Counted from the first letter of the stretch, positions 23,772-35,431 are shown. The stretch: 64,000 nt of DNA from Paraconiothyrium sp. Pb-2020 (GCA_022419385.1 JAJUBI010000004.1:186001-250000); one strand, 5' to 3'. The notes: generated by a model from the sequence alone, not told the origin. Numbers and translations are program-made.

Positions 23772-24915
23772 CTATAACATCAAGAAAGCGATGTGGAGCC
23801 ACCCATCGACGTACGCAGCGGTTCGTATCAAGTCTTCGACGCCGGCGTCCAAAGGGAGAATAGCGCCATGCAGCACCGGTGCAGCAATAAGGCAAGGCCC
23901 GCGTGTATTTCGAAACAGATTGGGCAGTAACGTGTTCAGCGCAGTGCCTACTGTCTGACGTTGCCCTAGGGCCTTGTTAGTAAGGATTTTGGATCTCAAC
24001 TCTCGTAGCAACTACTTACGTGACGATGAAGACACCGGGACTAGCCCCTGCACGACTCGCACGGAGCCAGGCATAGTGCCCTGCTCGACCTTTCCGCGTC
24101 CCTGAGGGTAGCTGCTGGGCGCAGGAGGGCGAGGGCTTCCCGCGAGAGGGGAGGCAGCATGCGGGAGGTACAGCCTCATTGGGACATGACGGAGCGTAGC
24201 ACCTTGCGGGTTCAGTAACTTATTATTAATGCGACTGAAGCGCCTGTAGTCTCGATGCTTGACACCTTCCCACAGCTGTTCCGAATCCTCTTTGCTGAGA
24301 GACATTACCGTCTTCCCGGTCCCATTTCGAAGGTAGTCGGCCTGGAAGCATGGTCAGCAAGAAGCATCCACCAGAGTCAACAGGGCTTGACTGACCTCCT
24401 TCACGTTGTTTATGAACCAATCGTGGAGGTGCTTTTCATGGGCGTCAAGCTGCACCAGCTGATCTTTGGGGTAGCCTGAAAAGTGGAGGGTCAACTTCCA
24501 GGGCGGAGTCTCTTCCTCTTCAGGGCTGGGCACTATGGCTTGCTCGGCGGGCGTGTTGTGCGAGGATGCAGGCTCGGCGCCAGAATACAGGTCGTAAAGT
24601 AGGCCGAGCGGATAGTGCCACTTCAAGGGCACATTGTCGAAATCGAGCCATGCGTCTGTCGGTGAGACGTCGGGGTAGATCAAGTTGCCGTGGAAGTAGG
24701 TGTGGAGCTTTGGGAGGAGGAAGGCCAGGTACGAGAGTCGTGGGACGTGGACCTGGGGACCGAGTATCAGCACTGTCCGGGCGCAGGCAACAAGCGCAGG
24801 CGCGTACCAGGTAGGGGAGGGCTTCGTATGACGCGCAGTCTGCGCTGTGCAGGGAGATCTCGAGGGGAATGGAGGCGGTCCACACGCGCTCGCGCAGTAG
24901 GGCTGCGACGTTCAT
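23772..24915 (-). CDS. ATG5: Autophagy protein 5
   Basis: Forms the Atg12-Atg5 conjugate which, with Atg16, promotes Atg8 lipidation during autophagosome formation. Four exons (24808-24915, 24396-24752, 24020-24341, 23772-23965) with introns of 54-55 bp give 326 residues. Conserved blocks: the start ALLRERVWTASIPLEISL, then VPRLSYLAFLLPKLHTYF, the PLKWHYPLGLLYDLY signature, and the C-terminal GTALNTLLPNLF...AAYVDGWLHIAF. The segment NNVKEAD, split by the second intron, aligns with the region of the Atg12 acceptor lysine in other Atg5 proteins, so its Lys is the likely conjugation site. Intron 3 uses an acceptor only a few bases after its CTAAC branch site. The gene diverges from the next one with 127 bp between start codons. 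Confidence 0.97.
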
Positions 24916-25042
24916 GCTGCAAGCAGGATAGCGGGCGGCGGGGCGGGGTTGAGTGTGGGGAGCGTCACCGTCTCTATAGAAACGGCGCGGCGCCACTGCT
25001 TCGCCGCACCTGAGGGAGCGAGTGCTTGAGCGCTCCGCCGCC

Positions 25043-25738
25043 ATGGACGCCGCCGTCAGCCGCAAACGCTCGCGCCTCGCCCTGGACGACGATGCCACCG
25101 CCGACGATGACGCGCTCAAGCGGTCGCGCACGCAGGGCGAGCTGGAGGAGCTCGACGTGATCCGGCCAGAGGACGCGTGGACCGTCGATGTGGCCGCCAT
25201 GCTCGCGTCCAGGACGCTGGCCGCGCCGCCCGGGAGCAGCCTGCGCCCGCACAACAACGCACACCGGCTCCGCAACGGCTCCATCTTCGTGCTGTGCGTC
25301 CAAGGCAACGTGCAGCTGCACTACGATCTCCTCTGGCAAGCGCCCACCTGCCCTCCCGCCGTGCGCCGCCCGCTAACTGCGCCCAGCTCGGTGCTGCCAC
25401 AGCTCTACGCCGTCTCGCCCTCCCTGCAAGCCCTCGTCCTTTGCCGCGACCCCTCCGCCCACATACCATCTGCGGCTGCCACGTACTCGCTGCCCCTGGT
25501 CCAGGCCGTGGGCCCTGGCTACAACCATTTCGTGCGGCTCGGCCTGCTGCATCCCCTCGGTGGAGGCGAACATCCCCTAGACGCCCTGGTCGTCATCGAT
25601 GGGCGCGCAAAGCGAAGGCTGGTGCTGCCCTTTGGATGGGGTGCTGGCAAGCATGCCGATACCTCGGCCGGGCACATCGTGCAGACGCACCTGGTGAAGC
25701 TGTTGACGTCGTGCGTCGAGATGCTGGCACGCGAGTGA
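25043..25738 (+). CDS. Conserved hypothetical protein, 231 aa
   Basis: Not recognised. A single exon with a strong start context (GCCGCCATGG at 25043). The first 35 residues are basic then acidic with a KRSR cluster that could act as a nuclear signal. The remainder looks like one compact folded domain, with alternating hydrophobic strands (FVLCVQGNVQLHYDLLW; LDALVVIDGRAKRRLVLP) and a Gly-rich turn near the end. GC content and codon choice match neighbouring genes, so it is probably real. It shares a short 127-bp promoter region with ATG5, but no functional link is implied. Confidence 0.6.
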   Translation: MDAAVSRKRSRLALDDDATADDDALKRSRTQGELEELDVIRPEDAWTVDVAAMLASRTLAAPPGSSLRPHNNAHRLRNGSIFVLCVQGNVQLHYDLLWQAPTCPPAVRRPLTAPSSVLPQLYAVSPSLQALVLCRDPSAHIPSAAATYSLPLVQAVGPGYNHFVRLGLLHPLGGGEHPLDALVVIDGRAKRRLVLPFGWGAGKHADTSAGHIVQTHLVKLLTSCVEMLARE

Positions 25739-25919
25739 CGGCCGTCGGCTACATCACATTGAGAAGCAACATGGACTGGAGTGGATCGAGGGCACGAGAT
25801 GCTATCATTGCAACTTCCAGCACGACCGTAATCATAACATCATAGCCGGAGACCCCCCCCTCTCCCTCGACTCACCACACCGAGCCAGGACGACTCTCAC
25901 ATGCTCACGCTGAGACTGA

Positions 25920-26364
25920 CTAGTCGAAAGTCGTCGGCTTGTCCTTGATGGGCACATCGCTACCGCTCACGTTCTTGTACTGTCCGCGGATGAAGTCGCT
26001 GATCTTCTCGTCTTTCGCTTGCTCCAGGGCAGACTGTCTGTGGGTCAGATGTACCGTCTTGCTGCCATTCAGTGTCCGGGAACACGCACCTCGTTGTCCT
26101 GCGAGCCCTGGCCAAGGAACTTCTCCTGGACGAAATCGACACCTAGTCATGTCAATCACCAGCTTCTGTCGTGTTACGGGTACTCGTACCCTTGTCGAGC
26201 ATGTCTTCGTTCTTCTCGCCAGCAGCACCGCCGCCAGCAGCCTCGTTGGCCTTGTTTCCAAGACCGCTGAAGAAGCCTCCGCCCTCCTGCTTCTGCTCAG
26301 AAGAGCCAGCAGTCTGCTGCTCGTTCTTCTGGTCGCCGCCCGTGAATTTGTTGACAAAGTCCAT
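25920..26364 (-). CDS. Small glycine-rich fungal protein, 113 aa
   Basis: Three exons (26190-26364, 26090-26142, 25920-26033) joined by 47- and 56-bp introns give 113 residues. The N-terminal part is Gly/Gln-rich with the repeated GGGFFSGLGNK type pattern. The C-terminal part is a charged helical segment (VDFVQEKFLGQG, then EQAKDEKISDFIRGQY) ending in PIKDKPTTFD. This layout recurs in short filamentous-fungal proteins sometimes labelled DNA-damage-responsive protein 48; the biochemical role is unknown. There is no signal peptide. It diverges from the CobW-type gene with about 306 bp between starts. The splice model rests on frame continuity and clean GT-AG ends. Confidence 0.7.
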
Positions 26365-26670
26365 GGTGATGGGTCGGTTGCGTGGTCGCTCGTTGGGTGT
26401 TAGATCAAGTAGGAGAGAGGTTTTGTCGCAGAGACGCGGATGCAACGAGAAGAGAGAGGGAAACAGAGGCCTTTATACGAAGGGGTACTGTTCCAAGTTG
26501 TGTTTGTCTTGGAGGCAGTAGCTCCGAGTCTCTCGGCGCGCTACGTCATTAGCAAGCCCCGCGCTGTGGCCCTGCGCAGAAGACGGGCAACCGCGACCCT
26601 CTCTGCCAAGCCACACAGTCCCCTTGCTTGCTCGCTCGCTCGGCGCGCTGGACATGGGCAGCCGCCCGTC

Positions 26671-27854
26671 ATGATCCCCATCACCATCATCACCGGCTTC
26701 CTCGGCTCTGGCAAGACGAGTGAGTCGTTCGCGCACTGCCCCACGTGCCACAGCCACTAATCTGCCCAGCCCTGATCTTGAACCTGATTCCGCAGCTTCC
26801 CCAAACCTACAAACTCGCGCTCCTCAAGAACGAATTTGGTGATGTCGCCGTCGACTCGGAGCTTGCATCGTCGAGTGCTATTTCGGGCGTGCAGGAGCTC
26901 CTCAATGGCTGCATCTGCTGCAACCTCGTCGGCCAGCTGTCCGACGCCCTCGAGACGCTCGCTACCGACATCACGCCCGACCGCATCGTTATCGAGACGT
27001 CTGGCTCGGCCTTCCCGGCCACCCTGGCCATGGAAGTGAACCGCCTGGCCCACAGCACCGGCAGGTACGTGCTGGACGGGGTCATGTCCGTCATAGACGT
27101 CGAAAACTGGAAGGGCTACGAAGACACTTCGTATACCGCCAAGATGCAGGCCAAATATACAGATTTAATTGTCCTTAACAAGTGGGAGCTCGTCAGCGAG
27201 AGAAGGTTAGAAGACGTAGAGGATGCCGTGCTGGCCCTCGAGGTCGACCCGCCAATACCGCGCACGAAAAGTGACAGAGGATGGGTTAGCAAGGACATTG
27301 TATTTGGGCTGGACGCCAAGCTAATAAAGGCTGCGGGAACAGAATCTAAGCGCCACAGCCATGACCACGAGCAGCATTCCAGTGAGGTGGAAGTGCTAAG
27401 CGTGGCGCTTGCCTCCAACGGCAACAATGCAAGCGTCGATGTAGAGAGACTCGAAAAGCTACTACAAGAGCCCACCAAGGACTCCATATATCGCATCAAA
27501 GGCGTTCTCTATGCCTCGACCGCACCAAGGTCATCTGACCCCAGTTTCAAATCAACGCTGAACGTTGCTGGCGATCGGGCGCGATATATCCTCAACTGGG
27601 CGTTTGGGAGGTGGACCTTTACTAAAGTTCCTCCACCGTCAGCGACTAGCACGCCCATGGGATCCGGAACTGCAACACCTCTTGCTTCTGGCCAATCCAC
27701 GCCGCTCCCCCCGGCTGGGGAGCCTGAACTACGATTGACTGTTATCACGGCGAGATACGAGTCGAATCAATTCCAATCTTTCATAGAATCAAGCGGATTT
27801 GTTGCTTTCGAAGGCGGTTTGAAGGGCAAGCTGACCGTACAGCGAGTCTCTTAA
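26671..27854 (+). CDS. CobW/ZNG1-type GTP-dependent metallochaperone
   Basis: A member of the G3E P-loop GTPases; eukaryotic ZNG1-type members deliver zinc to client enzymes. Exon 1 (26671-26719) and exon 2 (26770-27854) flank a 50-bp intron that interrupts the Walker A motif GFLGSGKTT (residues 9-17). The metal-binding CXCC motif is CICC (residues 64-67, codons from 26910), and a guanine-specificity NKWE motif follows. A His-rich stretch (HSHDHEQHSS) around the middle may bind metal. The C-terminal CobW_C domain is recognisable from the YRIKGVLYAS strand, but a Ser/Thr/Pro-rich insertion splits it. Length is 377 residues. Substrate metal is inferred from the family. Confidence 0.92.
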
Positions 27855-28494
27855 ATCGAACGCAGTCTGTTGATCTCGAAGATCCATGCACAGCATAAAA
27901 ATAGTACTTCTTACACTGCCCACATCGAACCACATATATGACGAGGATCAGTGATGCGATCTCTCACTTGCGAAGGTCACCTCCACTGGATTGTGTAACC
28001 TGACTGATAAACTAGCACATCGAGCGGGCTGGCTTAGCAATGAGGAGGTTTCACACTATTCGACTTCTGCCTTGATACCAAGCGCACCCATTTGTATAGC
28101 GTTCTTTCGCAGGCCGAGACAGTGCTTCATTGGCAAACAAGCTCAAGTCGTAACTTCACTCGTCTAGTTATCGCATCTGCCTTTACACGCAGTGTGGTTT
28201 TTCGTCATCATTTACCCACACCCCTGCACTCCAATCTGTCCAAATGAAGGTCCGCTGCCCAAATACCCTTTGCCACGCAACGTCGACATTGCTGGAACGA
28301 CATTAGGCGTCGCAAGAATATCCCAGCCACGAGATACGCGTGTGTTGCTGATCTAAAAGGGAGACGTGCGATGCGACTCCTGCTTCAGTAAGCTTCCACG
28401 CGAGGCAAGACTAACTTCTGGAGGCGTCTGTCGGTACTTGAGGCTTCGATCTCCCTGTTGGCCTACGCTTACTTTGATAAATTCGTTCGGCAAC
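27855..28494. other. Intergenic spacer
   Basis: About 640 bp between the CobW-type gene and the spherulin-4 gene. No supported frame, RNA gene or repeat is seen. Confidence 0.6.
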
Positions 28495-29309
28495 ATGTCG
28501 ATTCTGCTACCATTATATATGTATCCTTGGCCTGGTGTGTGGGATCCGTTGTACTGGGCGTCAGTTTCTGATATACATCAAACCTTCCGTGCGACTTGCT
28601 GATCATGATTAGAGCTGGCAACAACACTCATCTCAACTTCAAAGTCATCTTGAACCCGTGTAGCGGACCATGCATGGGTAGCCTTCCTGAACCAGCGTAC
28701 ATCAGCGAGATACCCAAGTTGAAGGGATACCCGAATATCCGGACCTTGGGATACGTTGCGACCAACTACACTAACAAGGATCTGGACAGTGTACTGGCGG
28801 AGATTCGACAATGGGCAAGTTGGCCGACTCTGATGAATGACTCGCGGATGGCAGTGGATGGCATATTCTTTGACGAGATTCCGGGGCTATACCACTGGCA
28901 GAAGCACGATTACTTGAGGACGACAACGGCTACAGTGCAGAGCAGCGAGCACTTAGGTGAGAAGATCGTTAGTAAGTTATCCGGATTTTGTATTCCGCGT
29001 TGTTGGCGGTAACCATCTCCAGTACATAACCCTGGAACGCTACCCGATTCCGTATGGAACTACCTGGACCTTGCCAACACGACCGTCATCTTCGAAGATA
29101 CTTTCGCTCACTTCATCGACGCGACTACTTTCAACGCACTCAGGAACTTCCACAATGCCACCAATCTACCTACGGCTGCGTTCTCTATCATGCTCCATTC
29201 CCTTGGAAGCATTCCCGACGAACTCGTTACGTGGACCGTGACTCAGATGAAGCATATGGCGGAATGGAACTTCGCGACCAACGTTGCGACTCCAGGGGAG
29301 TACTGGTAA
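28495..29309 (+). CDS. Spherulin-4-like cell surface protein
   Basis: Spherulation-specific family 4 proteins adopt a TIM-barrel-like fold and are often secreted or wall-associated; their activity is not settled. Exons 28495-28559, 28613-28971 and 29023-29309 give 236 residues; introns are 53 and 51 bp. Family marks: the opening LLPLYMYPWPGVWDPLYW, HLNFKVILNPCSGP, LGYVATNYTNKDLD, the acidic GIFFDEIPG, and NPGTLPD after the last intron. No signal peptide precedes the first strand, so either the protein is cytosolic or an upstream leader exon was missed. The stop at 29307 overlaps a GTAAGC that could be a donor. Confidence 0.85.
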
Positions 29310-29588
29310 GCAAACCGCCGGGTACAATGTTGATGTGTCTTCTTGCAGAAGAAGGATTTCTTTTTCGCTAGGTTGAGACATATTCCAACTGTCCAATCAG
29401 CCTGTCTCAGATCACACTGACTTCGTGCGCACGCATTAGGCATAGCTTCCCAGCGATCTTCGGATTGTTCATTAAGCGATACGCGCGGGTGGACACAAAC
29501 GGAGAGGACTTAAAAGCACGGACAACCGTATAGGAGATGATCTTTCATAAATCCTTTACGACAACAAGCATACGTCTTATGGAATCCT

Positions 29589-30635
29589 CTAGGCAGGGTC
29601 TTGCGGTGCATGAGGATCGTACCCTTCCTGGAGCCAGCTCCAGATATTAAGCCCAATTTTCGTCCCGCTTGTCACAGGAAGTCCAGCATGCCAACTCTCT
29701 TCGTATCCCGTCCCATCAGTCTTCATGTTCTCCCAGTACACTGCGTTGCCTTTCGTCGGGCTGAAGGTTACTCCCATGCCAATATCGTTTTCATCGGCAC
29801 CCCCTTCCTCCCAACTGCTGTCCTCTCCGCATTCAACGAACTGGCACCAAGCCTCACCCTTCGGCTTTTCTAACCTGGGAAACCTCGTCCCCCCACCTGA
29901 ACAGTCATCTTCTAACCACACCATAAAACTGCTGATTCGCCCTGCACCGTAACGAGCGTTGCTCCAATCGTAATGGTAGGCGTAGTGTCCGCCGGGACCG
30001 TACTTTTGGGCCCACAGCTTCTCGACGAAGACGTAGGGTCGCCAACCTTGAAAGGCACGCGCACGCTCCTCGATACAACGGACGGTTGGGGAGCGCGGCA
30101 CGGGTGCTTTTTCAGAGAGGCGGACGCTGGGATCGAGGCGTTCCTGCCCGGAACTCCAGACAGTGGAAGGCCTGAAGTGCTTCTGGCTTTTGAGCTGTTA
30201 GCTTCTCTAGTGCTTCCGAAGTGGACATGAGCAACCAATTCGCAGGTGACCTTAGCACCCTCGATATGCCTCCAGCTAGATAAGGGGATGACATTCGGAT
30301 AACAGTGAAATTGCATACCTGACATTCAAAACGTGCTTTACCTCATCTTCGCCTAGAAAGCCTTCCACATACACTACCAATGGGTCGCGACTCAATATAT
30401 GCACGCCCCTGTACGCATGCTCCGTGCAGTTCAGGTTCTTCTCAGGGACAACCAGACCCGCAGCCTTTTCGTGGCTGAGTGCCGGCGGTCGCCCAAAATT
30501 AGCTCTTGTTTTTCCACCCTCGTTTGTGAGGCCTGTGAACAGGGAGAGTAGGGGTGCACCCGCGAGGATGTATCCTAGTATACCAAAAACGACATATTGC
30601 AGGATGCTAGCGAGGGGAAAGGAGCGACTAGACAT
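29589..30635 (-). CDS. Prolyl 4-hydroxylase-like 2-oxoglutarate/Fe(II) dioxygenase
   Basis: Belongs to the P4H-alpha family, which hydroxylates proline or related substrates with 2-oxoglutarate, iron and O2. Exons 30319-30635 and 29589-30186 surround a 132-bp intron; 304 residues result. A hydrophobic N-terminal segment (residues about 10-32, YVVFGILGYILAGAPLLSLF) is a likely signal anchor to the ER membrane. The catalytic core carries the iron-binding HYD (His-x-Asp) after GPGGHYAYHYDW, a SSFMVWL strand, and the distal His in EESWHAGLPV followed by the 2-oxoglutarate-binding Lys in GTKIGLNIW. The acceptor was chosen 12 bp after a CTAAC branch site because it alone keeps the frame into the STVW...SVRLSEKAPVP region. 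It is convergent with the spherulin-4 gene. Confidence 0.92.
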
Positions 30636-30690
30636 AACGCCCTATAGTCCGAAAGCGGACAATAGCCTCCCGAGGATCAGCGCACTAAAG

Positions 30691-31092
30691 ATGACTCTGC
30701 GATCAGAAGAATACAAAATCTTCAAACGAAAGTTGTCGAAACTAAGACAAGGAGAGAACAGGGAACACCTTATCCTGGTATTCACAGCATGTCGGGACGA
30801 GATTGACGGAAGGTTGGGACGGGCCGAAAACTATTTATTAGACCCTGGACGGGAGAGGTCAAAGCGTAGCGTGCGGCGTGGCCGAGAGCCTCATCCCCTG
30901 GATTACCTAAGACAGGGTGGCCGAAGCGTGGTGAGATCCGACAGATCGGTGACTTCATTGCATCTTGTTTCATGCGAAGTGGAGCCCCTCCAGTTCGTCA
31001 GGATGTATGAGCCCCACGTTACGCAAGATGAACGGCATCGACGCATGCATATTGACGTCCACTATGAACCAGGAAAGCTCGTATTGCCATGA
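30691..31092 (+). CDS. Possible small hypothetical protein, 133 aa
   Basis: A frame open well upstream of the ATG at 30691, encoding a charged, Arg-rich protein without a recognisable domain, starting 55 bp from the start of the divergent prolyl hydroxylase. The first 45 residues could form amphipathic helices (YKIFKRKLSKLRQGE). It may be chance: no introns, no close family recognised, and part of the open frame overlaps the opposite-strand gene. Included for completeness at low confidence. Confidence 0.3.
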   Translation: MTLRSEEYKIFKRKLSKLRQGENREHLILVFTACRDEIDGRLGRAENYLLDPGRERSKRSVRRGREPHPLDYLRQGGRSVVRSDRSVTSLHLVSCEVEPLQFVRMYEPHVTQDERHRRMHIDVHYEPGKLVLP

Positions 31093-31659
31093 AATTGTTA
31101 TCATTCAGATTCAGACCAAACCGTACTCCAGCACCACACCTCTATCTCCAAAGTAAGAAAGCAAAGGCCGCCAATATTCCATAGATGGACAGGTCATAAA
31201 GTATGATCGCAAAGTGTGCGCAGACCAAACGCTCACTCGCAGATACCACCCATGCGTACGCTTCACCTCCTGCAAGGTGCACCCATTAACATCGTTGTTA
31301 CTTCAAGATAAACGAGGAAAGCAGCCCCTTCGAGACCGGACCCAACCAACCCTGAAATGCAAGCACCAGATGCTTGCCGCAGTCGTGGGAAATCATATCT
31401 ATCTAACCCACTCTGGGGTGAGTCACACTCCCTCCAGGAAGAAGACAATAGAAAGCGTGGTTGACAGTCATAAATATAAACACCTCGTGCTGCTGATTAC
31501 GCTCCTTGTCGAACCGGTAACGGTGCTGTTCTTAGATTTAAAAGGGACCTGGTGACGTATGAAACCACCTCCGAAGCTGAGACTCTCCGCGCAGCCCAGC
31601 TCTTCCGTCTGGCATTTGGCAAAATCATCGCATATCACTCATCGTGATCCTAGATTCAT
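31093..31659. other. Intergenic spacer
   Basis: Downstream of the cyclin gene (3' end at 31660). Frames here are short and unconvincing; no repeat or RNA gene recognised. Confidence 0.55.
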
Positions 31660-33070
31660 TCATGCTCTTCCGGATTGCCGTTCGTGTTGCTCGGCAACCT
31701 CGCGTGCATAGAACTCGACCAGCATCGTACCATATGCTTCCATTTCTTCCAGTGGCACAGCGAGCCGAAAGTCGTTCAAAAGAAGGAATTGCAACTCTAA
31801 ATGATTGAGCTCCACCAAGGGCAGACCGCCGACCTGTGGAATTTCAGCTCAAGTGCGCAGAGGCACGTGGTTTGAAACTCACCTTTGCATATCTTGAATT
31901 GGTATAAAACACGTCTGAAAAGAACTTGCTTGCACAAGTAACACCGGCAATAACGAGGCGATGTATGTTGAAGCTGTCAACTACGAAAAAATGGGACAAA
32001 TTATAAGGATCGGACTCTAGGTCCTGATGCGGTGGGGAAGGCGGTTGAGACTCTCGAACAGGCGTCTGTGCAGGTTTACCCAGAGAACCAGAAGGGGGTG
32101 GTGTTGCCGCTTGAATAGTGGGACGACTTTGATCCTGCGCATCGACGAGAGAAACCGACGAGCTGGCAGCATCAACCTGGGCATTGGCGCGTTCGAGCGA
32201 CTTTTGGTTCGCTTGTCGCAGGCTGAGCATAGGACCAGCATTGACCTTTTCGGTCATTCGGTCAAAATAGACTAGGAGGCTCAGAAAGACCTCGTAAGTG
32301 GTTGGACAGTATTTGTGGATGCGGCTGAGATAGCTGAGGATTGATATGCTCGGCACGTTCTTCCCGTGGAACGCTAAAACACTCGTCGTCTGTTGACTGA
32401 GACCAGATGCTCCTTCAGGAGGCGGTATCTGACGCTGCATGTGGTCGTGTTGCCGGTCGTTCGTAGTTGTGATCTTGGTTAGCAAGCCGGCCACCATTTC
32501 AATGATATCGCCCACTGGCATCTCGCTAATCTCATACTGCGGGCCTACGTCTCCAGGGTCTCGCCGCTGACGCCTCGACAATGATCTCGTCTGCGAGAAG
32601 GGACTGGATTCGTCTGTTGCGAAGCTCTGGATGTGGGAGAGGTTCTTGACCTTGATTCGCCGCGGTGAAGTTCCCGGGGCGTCCAAAGCAGACCGTACCG
32701 ACGGCACCGGGGACGGCTGAGTAGATCGTGTAGCCGTAGATGCTGGTTGGGGTTGAGAGTTTGCGAGCGCGGGCGTCTGCTGCTGGGGCGCAAAGCGCGG
32801 GCTGGGTGGGGGCTGGACTGTTTGGTGGGGCACAGCGGTGCTGTCCCCAGATGCTGTTTGCTCTGAGCTTGCGGGCGGCCCTCCCGGGTCGGCCATTGCG
32901 ACGTCTGCAGGTGGTGCTACCCGTAGGGACGGGTTTGCGCTGGTCTGTGGCGAGGGACGCACGGGCGTGTGGTGCACTGCGGGCGACTCTTGGGTCTGTT
33001 GATGACCGCCGCCGCCAAACATGTTGTGAAAGTGGTTCCCACCAAAGTCGCTGACCACGATCGATCCCAT
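31660..33070 (-). CDS. Pho80-type cyclin (partner of a Pho85-like kinase)
   Basis: Cyclin of the PHO80/PCL group, which activates Pho85-type CDKs controlling phosphate and nutrient signalling. Exon 1 (31883-33070) and exon 2 (31660-31833) around a 49-bp intron give 453 residues. The first ATG in the frame is at 33070 (MGSIVVSDFGGNHFHNMFGG); there is none upstream before a stop at 33296, though a missed 5' exon is possible. The N-terminal half is Pro/Gln/Ser-rich. The cyclin box holds ISILSYLSRIHKYCPTTYEV, SLLVYFDRMT, then a disordered insertion, then FNIHRLVIAGVTCASKFFSD and YTNSRYAKVGGLPLVELN across the splice, finishing with LELQFLLLNDFRL. The insertion between the first two cyclin helices (about 85 residues) is longer than in yeast Pho80. 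Confidence 0.88.
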
Positions 33071-33940
33071 GCCGCGGACGTCGTCAAGGAGAGGCTGCAC
33101 AAGACGAGGAGCGGGCTCCTGCGGGCGGAGTTGGAGGGGTCGTAGCACGAATGCAGGATGTAGCCCTAGAGACGCGTAGGGCCGGCGCCAGGGGGTGTGA
33201 GTGTGCTGAGCTCTGCGGAGCGGAGGCGGAGGGCTCGCTGGTGATGATGGAGCGGCGGTGGTGTTGCGTCGACGTCGCTGGCGATAAGAGCGCGCTCAAT
33301 GATGGCAGATAGCGGGCGGGCCTCGGATATCTCGAATTCGCTCGCCGTGCTAGCGAGAGAGCATAATGGACGAGGTGCGAACCAAAGCAGCAGCACAGAG
33401 AGCCTATGAAGGGTGCGATGTTCGAGCGACGAGGCCGGTTGGGGTCTGTCGGCTTGTGAGGGACCGATCTAGTCACGTGATTTCCACCAAACTCTGGAAT
33501 CTAGTAGATGCACAGTCGTGGTGTGCCGGACTCTGACACGCTTCCATCCACAACTTCGCGCCGCAGCTCCTGGGCATGCCGTGCGGGAACTGCTGCTTCC
33601 ATCGCGCATAGGCGCCGCTTCGTAGAGGATCCGACGCGCCTCCATGCAAAGATCTAATGGCCAACGTACGAACACACGGCTCCGATGGGTGCATCTCATT
33701 GGTTGCAATCTCTCTGCACTCCTACTTGGCAGTGGAGGCTCTTTTCTAGCATACGTGACTACATACGTTGACCTCTTCGCCGGACTCGATGCCTGGCGGC
33801 TTCCCGACACACTGCCATGTGCGCAATCCGTAGTCCGTGGCCGCCGAGAAGACGATTTCACCACCAAGGCCTGCGCCAAACCCCTCAAACCCCATATCCT
33901 TTTACGCCCGCTCATCACCATGGCTACCTCTCGTCCTGTT
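33071..33940. other. Intergenic region between the cyclin gene and PRE3
   Basis: GC-rich frames exist on both strands but none shows coding-like residue patterns. It holds the promoter of the cyclin gene and the 3' UTR of PRE3. Confidence 0.55.
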
Positions 33941-34821
33941 CTACTGTGTCCCGGGTCCTTCGTATCCCTGATCAGGCAGATACAGGTGTCGCTGCGCACC
34001 TTGTGCAGTAAGCACCACCATACGGATCACACCGCCAGAGCTGCCGTCCCACTTAATAGCCTCCTGCAGCGCCCCTTTGACAAACTTCACTCCCTCAGCC
34101 TCAGTCATATTCTCCTGCCAATTTGCGTCGCAGTATCCATAGATGTATGTAGATCCTGAGCCGCCGATTGCGTATGCCTGCTTGTGCAGAGAGCCACCAA
34201 GGGGTATTGAGTACACCTGTCCGCCGTGCCTATGGTCGTACCCAGCAATGATCATACCAGCTCTACATGAATTGGTCAGCCCGAGTGGATCCAAAGCGTC
34301 AGCGCCACTTACGATAGCGAATCCTTGTTTGCGTAGCACAGCTCTTGAAATATGGCGGCCGCAGTCTGCGTAGTAGGAGCCTCGTCGTTTGTGATTCCAT
34401 ACATGCCGAGATGGTAATGGACAATGTCTGCCACGGCCTGTGTATCTGCTGCTGAGCCAGAACGACAGCACCAGATTGTGTCATGCACTTGTGTAAGCTT
34501 GTCCGTCACTCGGTTCGCGATGTATGCGCCCGTGGTCGTCCGGCTGTCCGCTCCTAGTATCACACCGTCCTTGAAATTGATCGCCATGCTGCTCACAGTT
34601 AGAGACCAGTTTGCGTCGGCGCCGGGGTTACAAACATGGAGGTTCCGAGGCTATGATCCACACAGTTAGCATGCGCATGGCCATTGATACAAGGATGTCT
34701 TACTTGACCTCGCCCTTCTTCAGGTGGTTCATGTCGACGTGGATGCCATCTACAACATGTAAGTCACAAGCGGGCATTGGGCGGAGGTCAGCGCACCTTC
34801 TCCAAGCACACCAGTAGCCAT
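33941..34821 (-). CDS. PRE3: 20S proteasome subunit beta-1 (caspase-like active site)
   Basis: Catalytic beta-1 subunit of the 20S proteasome, cleaving after acidic residues. Five exons: 34797-34821, 34704-34749, 34636-34650, 34313-34588 and 33941-34262; introns 47-53 bp; 227 residues. The propeptide HLKKGEVNLG is followed by the mature N-terminus TSIMAINFKDG; the catalytic Thr is encoded in the 15-nt third exon. Other marks: GVILGADSRTTTGAYIANR, the lysine in VTDKL, WCCRSGSAADTQA, GGSGSTYIYGYCD, and KWDGSSGGVIRMVVL. The exon chain is supported by unbroken similarity across every junction. A divergent partner (Bem46-like) starts 610 bp away. Confidence 0.97.
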
Positions 34822-35431
34822 TGCGGGCATTCGCGGAAGGACTATAATACGGGGGGTCGCAGAGGTATGGAGGACTATCTCGGGTTGCGGAGCGGGTGGT
34901 TGATGTGCACAGTGGGGGAGTGATCAATCAGTGATGGCGTACGACAGCTATGTTGCCTCGCGCCCGAAAGCTAGCTTGGAAGCTCGGACCACCGCTAGAG
35001 CTGGAGGAGCCCTGGAGCCGACACAATCACGTGACTTTCTCATGCCCGAAGGCGCAGAGCCACACCGTATCCTCTCCCCCATGCGATACAGCTAGTGTAA
35101 CTCTCTCCGAGTTTATTCATTAAAGACAACATTTGCAATCAGGTTGTGCTTCCGCAAACAGCCCTCAAGTGCTTTGCAGGCCCGGGAAAGGCGCGCTCAG
35201 CTGTCGCACGTCCCAACCCTAGACTGGAAGCTTCACACGTCGCAATTGAGCAGCCGTGCCGCCGCACTACACTACACTCGCCTAGTCATCATAATCCAGA
35301 CACCTTGCGATCGCCGCCTGGTGGGTGCTTGAACGTCCGACCTCCTAGTTCTTCGGACCTCGTGACCTTTACGCCCCTCATTCGAACATCCGTCATCAAG
35401 GTCACCTGTGCTCCGTCGCCCTCAGGACAGC
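34822..35431. promoter_or_regulatory. Divergent promoter region of PRE3 and the Bem46-like gene
   Basis: A 610-bp region between two divergent starts. I looked for the yeast proteasome element GGTGGCAAA and did not see it. No other known regulatory site is clear. Confidence 0.4.

Noticed and set aside
33469..33999. 176-codon frame overlapping the 3' end of PRE3
   Set aside because: Overlaps the certain PRE3 exon on the same strand in another frame; composition is random.
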